Positions 12,080-20,280 of a stretch of DNA of 64,000 nt are shown one piece after another (the first letter of the stretch is position 1; each line of letters opens with the position of its first letter). The notes below the pieces were generated by a model. It had not been told where the DNA came from. It saw nothing but the letters and a program-made list of their open reading frames with translations, and did no database searches. The translations under genes were made by a program, and so were the position numbers. The stretch is taken from contig NZ_CP059322.2 in assembly GCF_013694245.2 (NCBI RefSeq), positions 1,794,001-1,858,000 on the forward strand. Reading direction: 5' to 3'. The DNA comes from Micromonospora ferruginea. Its GTDB lineage: Bacteria > Actinomycetota > Actinomycetes > Mycobacteriales > Micromonosporaceae.

Positions 12080-12083
<4 letters not shown>

Positions 12084-13348
12084 CCGGCCGGCGCACCGTG
12101 GTCACCGGCGTCGGGGTGGTGGCGCCCGGCGGCGCCACCCGGGACCGGTTCTGGAAGACGATCACCGAGGGGCGGACCGCCACCCGGCGGATCAGCTTCT
12201 TCGACCCGTCGCCGTTCCGCTCGCAGATCGCCGCCGAGTGCGACTTCGACCCGGACGCCGCCGGGATCACCCTGGCCGAACGGCAGCGCGCCGACCGGTA
12301 CGTGCAGTTCGCGCTCGCCTGCTCCGCCGAGGCGCTCGCCGACAGCGGGCTGGCGCTCACCGACGCCGAGCGGGAGCGGGCCGGCGTGGTGCTCGGCACC
12401 GCCGTCGGCGGCACCATGGCGCTGGAGCAGGAGTACGTCCGGGTCAGCGACTCCGGCCGGCACTGGCTGGTCGACCACGCCCTCGGCGGCCCGTACCTCT
12501 ACCAGGCGCTGGTCCCGAGCAGCCTGGCCGCGGACGTGGCCTGCCGGCACGGCCTGCACGGCCCCGCGCAGGTCGTCTCCACCGGCTGCACCTCCGGCAT
12601 CGACGCCATCGGGTACGCCCACCAGCTCGTCGCCGACGGCGAGGCCGACGTGGTGCTGGCCGGGGCCGCCGACTCGCCGATCTCCCCGGTCACCGTCGCC
12701 TCGTTCGACGCGATCGGGGCCACCAGCCCGGACAACGACGACCCGGAGCACGCCTCCCGGCCGTTCGACGCCGACCGGCACGGCTTCGTGCTCGCCGAGG
12801 GCGCGGCGGTGCTGGTGCTGGAGGAGGCCGAGCACGCCCGCCGCCGGGGCGCGCACGTCTACTGCGAGGTCGCCGGCTACGCCAGCCGCAGCAACGGCTT
12901 CCACATGACCGGCCTGCGGCCCGACGGCGCGGAGATGGCGGTGGCCATCTCCGACGCGCTGCGCCAGGCCCGGCTCGCCCCGTCCGCCGTGTCGTACGTC
13001 AGCGCGCACGGCTCCGGCACCCGGCAGAACGACAGGCACGAGACCGCGGCGTTCAAGCGCGCGCTCGGCCCGACCGCGTACCGGGTGCCGATCAGCTCGA
13101 TCAAGTCGATGGTCGGACACTCGCTGGGCGCGATCGGCTCGATCGAGATGGCCGCCTGCGCGCTGGCCATCGAGTACGGCGTGGTTCCGCCGACCGCCAA
13201 CTGGACCACCCGGGACCCGGAGTGCGACCTGGACTACGTGCCGAACGAGGCCCGGGAGGTGCCGGTGGACGTGGCGCTCTCGGTGGGCAGCGGGTTCGGC
13301 GGCTTCCAGTCCGCGATGGTGTTCCGCCGGCTCGCGACGGCATCATGA
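12080..13348 (+). CDS. Type II PKS ketosynthase, KS-alpha
   Basis: This 422-residue KS-alpha carries the full catalytic set: Cys170 in [14 protein letters not shown], the first histidine in [12 protein letters not shown], and the second in [14 protein letters not shown]. The TGCTSG context is the KS-alpha signature. It condenses malonyl units on the ACP as a heterodimer with the next gene product. No ketoreductase is encoded in the window, so the growing chain should stay unreduced. Confidence 0.95.
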
Positions 13349-14592
13349 CGGCGCGGGCGGTGGTGACCGGCATCGGCGTGGTCGCGCCCAGCGGCGTCGG
13401 CTCCGACGCGCACTGGGCCACGGTGGCGGCCGGGACCCGGCGCACCGGGCCGATCACGTTGTTCGACCCGGCGTCCTACCCGACCCGGGTGGCCGGCGAG
13501 GTGGCCGACTTCGACCCGGCCGGGTTCGTCGACGCCCGGCAGCGGGTGCAGACCGACAGGTGGAGCCACCTCGGCTTCGCCGCCACCCGGCTGGCGCTGA
13601 CCGACGCCGGGCTGGCGGACGTCTCGCCCGACCCGTACCGGTGGGCGGTGACGCTGGCCAGCTCATCCGGCGGGAACCTGTTCGGGCAGCGGGAGCTGCA
13701 ACGGCTCTGGGGCGGGCCGACCCGCACCGTCGGGGCGTACCAGTCGATCGCCTGGTTCTACGCGGCGAGCGTCGGCCAACTGTCGATCCGGCACCAGTTC
13801 AAGGGCCCGTCCGGGGTGACCGTGTCCGAGGCGGCCGGCGGGCTGGACAGCCTGGCGCACGCGGTGCGCACGGTCCGGCGGGGCACCCCGGTGGTGATCG
13901 CCGGGGCCACCGAGTGCCCGCTGAGCCCGTACGCGCTGGCCTGCCAGCTCCGCTCCGGGCTGCTCAGCGACGTCGCCGACCCGCAGCGCGCGTACCGACC
14001 GTTCGACGTCTCGGCAAGCGGCTACGTGCCGGCCGAGGGTGGCGCGGTGTTCGTGGTGGAGGAGCTGGGGCACGCGCTGGGCCGGGGCGCCCGGATCTAC
14101 GGGGAGATCACCGGCTGGGCGGCCACTCACGACGCCGCGCCCACCGACGGAGAGCACGGGCCGGACCCGACGCACTACGCCCGCGCGTTGAAGCTGGCCC
14201 TGGACCGGGCCGCGGTCCGTCCGCACGACGTGGACGTGATCTGGCCGGACGCGCTCGGCGTGCCGGCGTACGACCGGGCCGAGGCGAGCGCGCTGCGCGC
14301 CGTGTTCGGCGACCGGACCCCGCCGGTGACCACCCAGAAGCCGCTGACCGGCCGCGCGCACCAGGGCTCGTCGGCGTTGGACGCGGCCACCGCGCTGCTC
14401 GCGTTCTCCCGTGGCGTGCTGCCGGTCTCCGCCGGCCCGGACGAGCCGGCGCCCGGCTGCGAGCTGCCGTTCCTGCGCGAGCCCCGCGCCCCGCGCAGCC
14501 GGATCGCGCTGGTCGGCGCGCGCGGGTTCGACGGCTTCAACAGCGCGCTGGTGCTGCGCGGCGCCGCGCCCCCACCGACCGGGGAGGGCTGA
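13345..14592 (+). CDS. Type II PKS chain-length factor, KS-beta
   Basis: This 415-residue KS-like partner lacks the catalytic cysteine. The equivalent segment reads [12 protein letters not shown], placing Ala163 where chain-length factors usually carry glutamine (the QAGG motif). Both catalytic histidine regions are also degraded. KS-beta forms the heterodimer with KS-alpha, sets chain length and helps priming; the Gln is tied to malonyl decarboxylation. The Gln-to-Ala change may mean a different priming route, fitting the acyl ligases and extra KS genes downstream. It is the last gene of the first operon. Confidence 0.92.
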   Translation: MTARAVVTGIGVVAPSGVGSDAHWATVAAGTRRTGPITLFDPASYPTRVAGEVADFDPAGFVDARQRVQTDRWSHLGFAATRLALTDAGLADVSPDPYRWAVTLASSSGGNLFGQRELQRLWGGPTRTVGAYQSIAWFYAASVGQLSIRHQFKGPSGVTVSEAAGGLDSLAHAVRTVRRGTPVVIAGATECPLSPYALACQLRSGLLSDVADPQRAYRPFDVSASGYVPAEGGAVFVVEELGHALGRGARIYGEITGWAATHDAAPTDGEHGPDPTHYARALKLALDRAAVRPHDVDVIWPDALGVPAYDRAEASALRAVFGDRTPPVTTQKPLTGRAHQGSSALDAATALLAFSRGVLPVSAGPDEPAPGCELPFLREPRAPRSRIALVGARGFDGFNSALVLRGAAPPPTGEG

Positions 14593-14595
14593 GCG

Positions 14596-14630
14596 GCCGG
14601 CCGCGCCCGGCGCACGGAGACGCGGCCGGC
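14596..14630 (+). terminator. Hairpin after the KS-beta gene
   Basis: Perfect 10-base arms (GCCGGCCGCG and CGCGGCCGGC) flank a 15-base loop directly after the stop. It probably separates the minimal-PKS operon from the following acyl ligase operon. Confidence 0.45.
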
Positions 14631-14717
14631 GGGCCACCAAGCCGGCGTGCGCCCGATCCTGCCTGTCCGATCGAGCCTGAGCAATCCACCCAGCCGCTGT
14701 TTTGGATCTAGCCATTT

Positions 14718-14731
14718 GCATCTGGCGATGC
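14718..14731. promoter_or_regulatory. Small inverted repeat GCATC-N4-GATGC in the inter-operon gap
   Basis: The 14593-14822 gap has no gene and includes an A/T-richer stretch at 14695-14735 with this 5-base palindrome. A promoter for the ligase operon is expected here, but no convincing -35/-10 pair was found. Confidence 0.25.
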
Positions 14732-14822
14732 TGATAGGCCCGTCGTAGGGTTCCGTGAGCCCATCGGAGAGCGCATCCCGAGGGCGGGTCTCACGCACAT
14801 CTAGGCTGGGCGGTGGCGGGTC

Positions 14823-16208
14823 GTGACCGGGGCGGAAAATCCACAGTCGACGGCGGGTTGGGTGGACGACATCCTGCTCGCCGGGGCCGCGAGCGACGTC
14901 TGCCTCCGGCTGCCCGAACCGGTCGACCGGGGCACGCTGCGCCGGCTGGTCGGCGAGGCGCAGGAGCGACTGACCGCCGCCGGGCTGCGTCCCGGTGGGG
15001 CCGTCGCGCTGCGCCTGCCCCCGTCACTGGCGTACGTGGCGCACCTGCTCGCCACCTGGCGGGCCGGCGCCCAGGCGGTGCTGCTCGACCACCGGCTCAC
15101 CGACCACGAGGTCGACCGGGCGCTGCACCGGCTGCACCCGCAGGTGGTGGTCGCGCCGGTGCGCACCGGCGGCGGCGCGCTACGCGTCTTCGTCGACGTC
15201 ACCGCCGGCGTGCGGCCCTGGTCGGACCGGCCGGCCGGCAGCCCACACGCGGTGATCCAGCTCAGCTCCGGCTCCACCGGGCCGTCCAAGGTGATCGGCC
15301 GCACCGCCGAGGACCTGGTCGCCGAGGTGCGCCGTTACACCCAGATCGACGGGGTGGCGCGGCCCGGGGAGCGGATCATCCTGCTGCCCAGCATGGTGCA
15401 CGTGCTCGGCCTGGTCGGCGGCCTGCTCTACGGGCTGCACGCCGGCGTCGAGCTGTGCCCGCCGGAGCGGCTCAGCGGCGACGCGGTGCTCGCCGCGGTC
15501 GCCGCCCAGGACACCCCGGCCACCGTGCTCGGCGTGCCGTTCCACATCGGCCTGCTCGCCTCCACCGTGCCGAGCGGGCCGCTGCCCCAGCTCGCGCGGA
15601 TGACCACCGGCGGCGAGCTGGTGCCCACCGCGGTCGCCCGGGCCTTCACCGACCGCTACGGCGTCCCGCTGGGCAACATGTACGGGATGACCGAGGTCGG
15701 CGTCATCGGCACCGACCTGTACGGGCGCCACCGCCCCGCCATCGCCCCCGCCCCCGGCATCCGGGTGCGGGAGCGCGACGGCGAGCTGTGGGTGAGCTGC
15801 CCGGCCAACCCGTACGTCGGGCTCGCCGACCCGACCCGCTGGGCCGACGGCTGGCTGCACACCCGCGACGCCGGCGTGGTCGACCCGGACACCGGTCTGG
15901 TGACCATCCGGGGCCGGCTGGACTCGCAGGTGTCGGTCGGTGGCCTGAAGGTCGACCTGACCGAGGTGGAGGCCACCGTCGCCGGCCTGCCCGGCGTCAC
16001 CGCCGCGGTGGTGGTCTGGGACGACGGGATCAGCGCGTACGTGCAGCACGACGGCGCGCTGACCGAGGACACCCTGGACCGCCTGCTCGCCGAGCGGCTG
16101 GCCGGCTTCAAACGGCCCCGCGCCCTGCACCTGCTCGACCAGTTGCCCCGCACCACCACCGGCAAGCTGGTCCGTTCCGTCCCGGCGCTGCGGGAGGCGG
16201 TCTCGTGA
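14823..16208 (+). CDS. AMP-forming acyl-CoA/acyl-ACP ligase (ANL superfamily), compact form
   Basis: This 461-residue adenylate-forming enzyme has the P-loop-like IQLSSGSTGPSKVIG (about residues 147-161), an adenine-site block NMYGMTEVGVIG, a hinge near TIRGRLDSQVSVGG and a C-terminal lysine in TTGKLVRS. It activates a carboxylic acid as acyl-AMP and transfers it to CoA or a carrier protein. It is shorter than typical fatty acyl-CoA ligases (500-550 residues). Just upstream of two carrier-protein genes, it is a candidate loader of a starter or side-chain acid. The GTG has only a weak ribosome-binding site. Confidence 0.85.
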   Translation: MTGAENPQSTAGWVDDILLAGAASDVCLRLPEPVDRGTLRRLVGEAQERLTAAGLRPGGAVALRLPPSLAYVAHLLATWRAGAQAVLLDHRLTDHEVDRALHRLHPQVVVAPVRTGGGALRVFVDVTAGVRPWSDRPAGSPHAVIQLSSGSTGPSKVIGRTAEDLVAEVRRYTQIDGVARPGERIILLPSMVHVLGLVGGLLYGLHAGVELCPPERLSGDAVLAAVAAQDTPATVLGVPFHIGLLASTVPSGPLPQLARMTTGGELVPTAVARAFTDRYGVPLGNMYGMTEVGVIGTDLYGRHRPAIAPAPGIRVRERDGELWVSCPANPYVGLADPTRWADGWLHTRDAGVVDPDTGLVTIRGRLDSQVSVGGLKVDLTEVEATVAGLPGVTAAVVVWDDGISAYVQHDGALTEDTLDRLLAERLAGFKRPRALHLLDQLPRTTTGKLVRSVPALREAVS

Positions 16209-16424
16209 CCGGCCCGCTGCGCGCACCCGACAGCCACCGGGCGCCCACCGGGCACCCGGCGTACCCCGATCCCCACCCCGGGCCGGCCGGGCGGCGCGCC
16301 ACCCGCGCGCCGGATCCGCCGCCGCGTCAGCTCCCACGCGACGCCGGCGGCCCGACCGGTCCATCCGAACACGGTGTCCCGATCGGGCACCGGTAAGTGG
16401 TTACCCGGAAATGAGGTCACACCC

Positions 16425-16688
16425 ATGCGCGACGAGGTCCGCACCTTCGTCATCGAGCAGCTCACCGACATGAACTACGACGTCGAGGAGATCGACGACG
16501 ACACCACCCTCGGCCCCTCCGGCGTCGACCTGGAATCACTGGCGCTGGCCGACCTCGCCGTCCGCGTCGAGGACCGCTACGGGTTGAAGTTCGCCGACGA
16601 CGAGTCGGAGAAGCTGGCGCTGATGACGGTCGGCGAGTTCACCACCATGATCGCCGACCGGGCCGCCGCGAACAGCGACCAGTCCTGA
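16425..16688 (+). CDS. Acyl carrier protein
   Basis: This 87-residue ACP has the attachment serine in GVDLESLALADL and the usual helix II-III pattern down to LMTVGEFTTMI. The ATG at 16425 fits domain length; an in-frame start at 16374 would add 17 unrelated residues. It overlaps the next gene by one base. It is not the ACP of the KS-alpha/beta operon and more likely serves the second KS set that follows. Confidence 0.88.
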   Translation: MRDEVRTFVIEQLTDMNYDVEEIDDDTTLGPSGVDLESLALADLAVRVEDRYGLKFADDESEKLALMTVGEFTTMIADRAAANSDQS

Positions 16689-16933
16689 TGTCCGGTCAGC
16701 CCGACCTGGGGCGAGCTGACCTGGTGAGCATGCTCGCCGAACTGACCGCGAAGCCCGCCGACCAGGTCCCGGACCGGGTCGGCTCGATGGAGCTGGCCTG
16801 GCTGGTGCACCTCGTCGAGCAGCGCTACGACCGCCGGCTCGACCTCACCGACGACCAGCTCGCCGGCATCCGCACCGTCGACGACGCGCTGGCGGTGTTC
16901 CACACCTCGCTGACCGCTCCCGCAGATGGCTGA
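16688..16933 (+). CDS. Carrier-protein-like small protein
   Basis: The 81-residue protein has ACP-like helical spacing (ADLVSMLAELTAKPADQVP, then ELAWLVHLVEQRYDRRL). The serine region reads DRVGSMELAWL: Gly replaces the Asp that normally precedes the phosphopantetheine serine. It may be a functional but divergent carrier or a non-modified partner protein. It overlaps the KS gene downstream by eight bases, implying coupled expression. Confidence 0.65.
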   Translation: MSGQPDLGRADLVSMLAELTAKPADQVPDRVGSMELAWLVHLVEQRYDRRLDLTDDQLAGIRTVDDALAVFHTSLTAPADG

Positions 16934-18056
16934 GCGGGACACCGTACGGATCACCGGCACGCACGCGGTCAGCGCCCTCGGCAGGGGCGCGGACGCGTTG
17001 CTGGCCGGGGTGCTCACCGGCGCCCCGGCGTTCACCCCGGTGCGCCGTTTCGACACCACCGGCCGCCGGGTCACCGTGGCGGCCACCCTGCCGGAGACCG
17101 GCACGCTCGCCGACGAACTCGCCGACGCGATCGACCGCGTCGGGCGGGCCGCCGGGCTGGGCCCGGCCGACCGGGAGGACACCGCGCTGTTCCTGGCGAC
17201 CCACGGCGGGCCGCCCTCGCTGCCCGTACCGCAGGGGGTGCCGGAGCCGACGGTGCCGGCGCTCGCCGGTCACCTGGCGGCCCGGTGCGGCCTGGGCGGG
17301 CGGACCCGGGTCTACACCACCGCCTGCGTGTCGGCGAGCACCGCGGTCGCCGACGCGGCGGCGCTGATCCGCCGCGGCGACCTGGAGCGGGTCGTGGTCG
17401 CCGCCGGCTACCTGGTCGAACCCGACCAGTACGCGCTCTTCGACGCCGGCCGGGCGCTCGCCGCCGACGGGGCGGTACGCCCGTTCAGCGCCGGGCGCAC
17501 CGGGCTGCTGCTCGGCGACGGGGTGGCGGCGGTGGTGCTGGAGTCGGCCGCCGCCGCCGCCCGACGGGGCGCGGAGACGGTCGCCACGGTGGCCGGGTGG
17601 GGTCGGGCCGGGGACGCCTACCACCCGTGCCAGCCGCATCCGGGCGGAGACGGGCTGGCACGTGCGGTCGACGCGGCACTGCGCCGCGCCGGGTTGCCCC
17701 CGGAGGCGGTCGGCTACGTCAACGCGAACGCCACCGGCACCCCGTTCAGCGACGCCTCCGAGGCGGCGGCGCTGCGGCGGGTCTTCGGCGAGCGGGCCGG
17801 GCGGTTGCCGGTCAGCTCCACCAAGTCGGTGCACGGGCACGCGTTGGAGGCGTCCGGGCTGCTCGAACTGGTGGTCACCGTGCTGGCGCTCCGGGACGGC
17901 ACGTTGCCGCCCACCGCCGGCTGGCTGGCCCCCGACCCGGACTGCCCGCTGGACGTCGTCCGCGACGCCCCCCGCCCGGCCGCCACCGCGTACGCCCTGA
18001 CCCTGAACGCCGCCTTCGGCGGCGCCAACACCGCGCTCCTGGTGAGCACCCCGTGA
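16926..18056 (+). CDS. Beta-ketoacyl synthase with altered active site (Cys-Asn-His)
   Basis: This 376-residue FabF-like KS keeps the nucleophile (Cys134 in TTACVSAS) and the second histidine (His305 in HGHALEASG). The first catalytic histidine is replaced: the usual NAHGTGT block reads NANATGT, giving Asn268. Canonical elongating KSs use Cys-His-His; Cys-His-Asn is typical of KAS III enzymes with a different fold order. The change suggests altered decarboxylation, an acyltransferase-like or ester-forming role, or a starter function. It is about 40 residues shorter than normal FabF enzymes. Confidence 0.85.
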   Translation: MAERDTVRITGTHAVSALGRGADALLAGVLTGAPAFTPVRRFDTTGRRVTVAATLPETGTLADELADAIDRVGRAAGLGPADREDTALFLATHGGPPSLPVPQGVPEPTVPALAGHLAARCGLGGRTRVYTTACVSASTAVADAAALIRRGDLERVVVAAGYLVEPDQYALFDAGRALAADGAVRPFSAGRTGLLLGDGVAAVVLESAAAAARRGAETVATVAGWGRAGDAYHPCQPHPGGDGLARAVDAALRRAGLPPEAVGYVNANATGTPFSDASEAAALRRVFGERAGRLPVSSTKSVHGHALEASGLLELVVTVLALRDGTLPPTAGWLAPDPDCPLDVVRDAPRPAATAYALTLNAAFGGANTALLVSTP

Positions 18057-18664
18057 CCGCCCCACCGCACCATCCCACCCCACCCCCGCGATCTTGCAGT
18101 TTCAGCCCCGACAATCCGGGCGAAAGCCCCGACACGGGGGCACCAACTGCAAGATCGACGGGCTGGGGGGTGCTGGCCGAGGCGCGCTGGCCCGAGGACG
18201 GGGACGAGGGAGCAGCGCCGGGGGTGCCGGGGTTCGTGCACTCGGGGTTCGCCCCGCTGGTGGTGGCGGTCGCCGAGCGGTGCCTCTCGCGGCGGTACGG
18301 GGACGGGCCGCTGCCGGCCGGGAACCGGACTGCGGTGCTGCTGGCCAGCGCGAGCGGGGACACCGCCGGCGCGGCACACGTCCGGCAGACGGTGGCCGCC
18401 GGTGGGCGGGTCGGGCCGCTGTTCTTCTTCCAGTCGGTGCCGAACAGCGTGGCCGGGCACGTCGCGGCGCGCTGGGGACTGGACGGGCCGGTGGTGTGCC
18501 TGAGCCCCACCGGCGACCCGAGGGCCGAGGGCGAGGCCGAGGCCGAGCTGTTACGCGACGACGGCGACGCCGCACAGGCGTTGCTGATCCTGATCGAACT
18601 GGCACCGGACGGTACGCCGGGCGAGGCGACCGCGGTGCTGCTGGGGGAGGGGACACGTCAATGA
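18053..18664 (+). CDS. Short KS-like chain-length factor (ketoacyl-synthase N-terminal domain type)
   Basis: This 203-residue open frame resembles the single N-terminal KS half seen as chain-length-factor-like proteins beside aryl-polyene-type KSs. Features include HSGFAPLVVAVAERCL, AVLLASASGDTAGA and FFFQSVPNSVAGHVAARWG. It has no catalytic Cys/His set. The GTG at 18053 overlaps the upstream stop, but codons 13-35 are encoded by a palindromic repeat, so the in-frame GTG at 18170, just past the repeat and preceded by a G-run, may be the real start. Codon 18551-18553 is TTA, a possible bldA control point. It presumably pairs with a neighbouring KS. Confidence 0.7.
   Translation: MTAPPHHPTPPPRSCSFSPDNPGESPDTGAPTARSTGWGVLAEARWPEDGDEGAAPGVPGFVHSGFAPLVVAVAERCLSRRYGDGPLPAGNRTAVLLASASGDTAGAAHVRQTVAAGGRVGPLFFFQSVPNSVAGHVAARWGLDGPVVCLSPTGDPRAEGEAEAELLRDDGDAAQALLILIELAPDGTPGEATAVLLGEGTRQ
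18089..18157. repeat. Palindromic repeat with GATCTTGCAGTT arms inside or upstream of a gene start
   Basis: Perfect 13-base arms (CGATCTTGCAGTT and its complement) are separated by 43 bases containing further short GCCCCGA repeats. The element occupies the start of the short KS-like gene. A related element with GATCATGAAGTT arms is at 27709-27763. It looks like a dispersed REP-like palindrome that landed at a gene junction. Confidence 0.7.
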
Positions 18665-20280
18665 GGACGAAGGGACTGCGCGGCGCGCTGGCCGCCGACA
18701 CCGAACTGGGCGCGGGCAACGTGCTCGCCCGGGTGCTGGCCCACGGCGCCGACCCGGACGGTCCGGGGCTCACGTTCGACACCGAGGTCGACGGCCGCCC
18801 GGCCGAGACCCCGCTGACGCTCGGCGAGCTGGACCGGATGGTCGCCGCCCGGGCGGCCTGGCTGCACGAACGCGGGGTGCGCCGGCGCGACCCGGTCGCG
18901 GTCTGGGCCGGCGCCGCCGCCGACATGGTGCTGTCGTTCCTGGCGCTGACCCGTCTCGGCGCCATCCCGGCGCTGATGAACGGCAAGCTGCGCCCGGAGA
19001 TCGCCGCCGAGTACATCCGCCGGCTGCGCGCCGCCGGGGTGCTCGCCGACGCGGAGCACGCCGCCGCGCTGGCCGGGCACGACCTGGGCGCACCGCTGCT
19101 CGGCGAACCGGCGACGGCCGGCGGCGGGGACCCGGACGCCGCGCCCGCGCCCTACCGGCACCACCAGGACGACCCGATCGTCATCACCCACACCTCCGGC
19201 ACCACCGGGGTGCCGAAGGCGGTGCTGCACTCGCACGCCAGCCTCTTCGCCGCCACCCGGCACCTGCTGTCCATGCCGCAGGCCCAGGGCACCCGCCGGA
19301 TCCTCAACGCGCTGCCCGCCCCGCACACCGCCACCGTGCTCATGGTCAACCAGGCGCTGGGCAACCGGGCCGAGATGTTCCTCCTCTCCGAGCAGGGCGG
19401 CGAGCGGGTGCTCGACGCGATCCAGCGGTGGCGCCCGGACGGCGTCTTCGGCTTCTCGGTGACCTGGGCCGAACTGGCCCGCTTCGACCTGTCCGGCTAC
19501 GACCTCGACTCGGTGCGGCTGTGGTTCAACACCGGCGACTGCTCGCACGAGCCGCACGTGCGCCGGCTGGTCGCGGTCGGCTCCCGGGACGTGGTGACCC
19601 GCGACGGGGTGACCCGGGTGCCCGGCTCGGTCTTCATCGACGGGCTCGGCTCCAGCGAGATGGGCCACTCGATGTTCCACGTCACGCACACCGTCGACAC
19701 CAACCACTACGGCCGCTGCGTCGGGCGTCCCTACCGGTTCGCCACCGTGGCCGTGCTCGACGCCGACGGCGACGAGCTGCCCGCCGGCGAGGTCGGCTGG
19801 CTGGGCATCGACTCGCCGTCGCTGTTCCGCGGCTACTGGAACGACTCGGTCACCACCTACCGCTACCGGCTGCGCGGCTGGTACCTCACCGGCGACCTGG
19901 TGTACGCCGACGCCGACGGCCGCTACTACCACCTGGACCGGGCGGTCGACTCGATCGAGGTCGGCGACGGCAGGCGCTTCTTCACCGCGCTGTCCGAGGA
20001 GCGGATCCTCGCCGCCTGCGCCGACGTCACCGACTGCACCGTCGTCATCGTCAAGGCGGCGGACGGCACGGTCACCACGGACGTGCTGCTGGAACTGGCC
20101 GCCGGCGCCGACCCGGCGGCGGACCGCACCGACCGCATCCGGGCCGCGCTCGGTGCGGACGTGGCGGCCACGCTGCGCCGGGTGGTGCCGGTACGCGCCG
20201 ACGACATCCCGGTCACCGTCACCGGCAAGGTGCGCAAGGTGGCGCTGCGCGAGCGCTACCTGACCGAGGCGCCGTCATGA
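18661..20280 (+). CDS. AMP-forming acyl-CoA/acyl-ACP ligase (ANL superfamily)
   Basis: This 539-residue adenylating enzyme has ITHTSGTTGVPKAVLHSH (about residues 177-194), a divergent A5-type region FIDGLGSSEMGHSMFHVT, GWYLTGDLVYADADGRYYH and the C-terminal VTGKVRKVAL lysine loop. It activates a carboxylic acid for a KS or carrier protein. The VDSIEVGDGRRFFTAL stretch replaces the usual RxDD hinge motif, so its acceptor may be unusual. It overlaps both neighbouring genes by four bases. It is the second of three acyl ligases in the region. Confidence 0.85.
   Translation: MRTKGLRGALAADTELGAGNVLARVLAHGADPDGPGLTFDTEVDGRPAETPLTLGELDRMVAARAAWLHERGVRRRDPVAVWAGAAADMVLSFLALTRLGAIPALMNGKLRPEIAAEYIRRLRAAGVLADAEHAAALAGHDLGAPLLGEPATAGGGDPDAAPAPYRHHQDDPIVITHTSGTTGVPKAVLHSHASLFAATRHLLSMPQAQGTRRILNALPAPHTATVLMVNQALGNRAEMFLLSEQGGERVLDAIQRWRPDGVFGFSVTWAELARFDLSGYDLDSVRLWFNTGDCSHEPHVRRLVAVGSRDVVTRDGVTRVPGSVFIDGLGSSEMGHSMFHVTHTVDTNHYGRCVGRPYRFATVAVLDADGDELPAGEVGWLGIDSPSLFRGYWNDSVTTYRYRLRGWYLTGDLVYADADGRYYHLDRAVDSIEVGDGRRFFTALSEERILAACADVTDCTVVIVKAADGTVTTDVLLELAAGADPAADRTDRIRAALGADVAATLRRVVPVRADDIPVTVTGKVRKVALRERYLTEAPS

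Noticed and set aside
16205..16396. Possible 63-codon gene starting GTG at the ligase stop
   Set aside because: The GTGA overlap is tempting, but the predicted peptide is Pro/Arg/His-rich with no recognisable feature and no homologue could be recalled.
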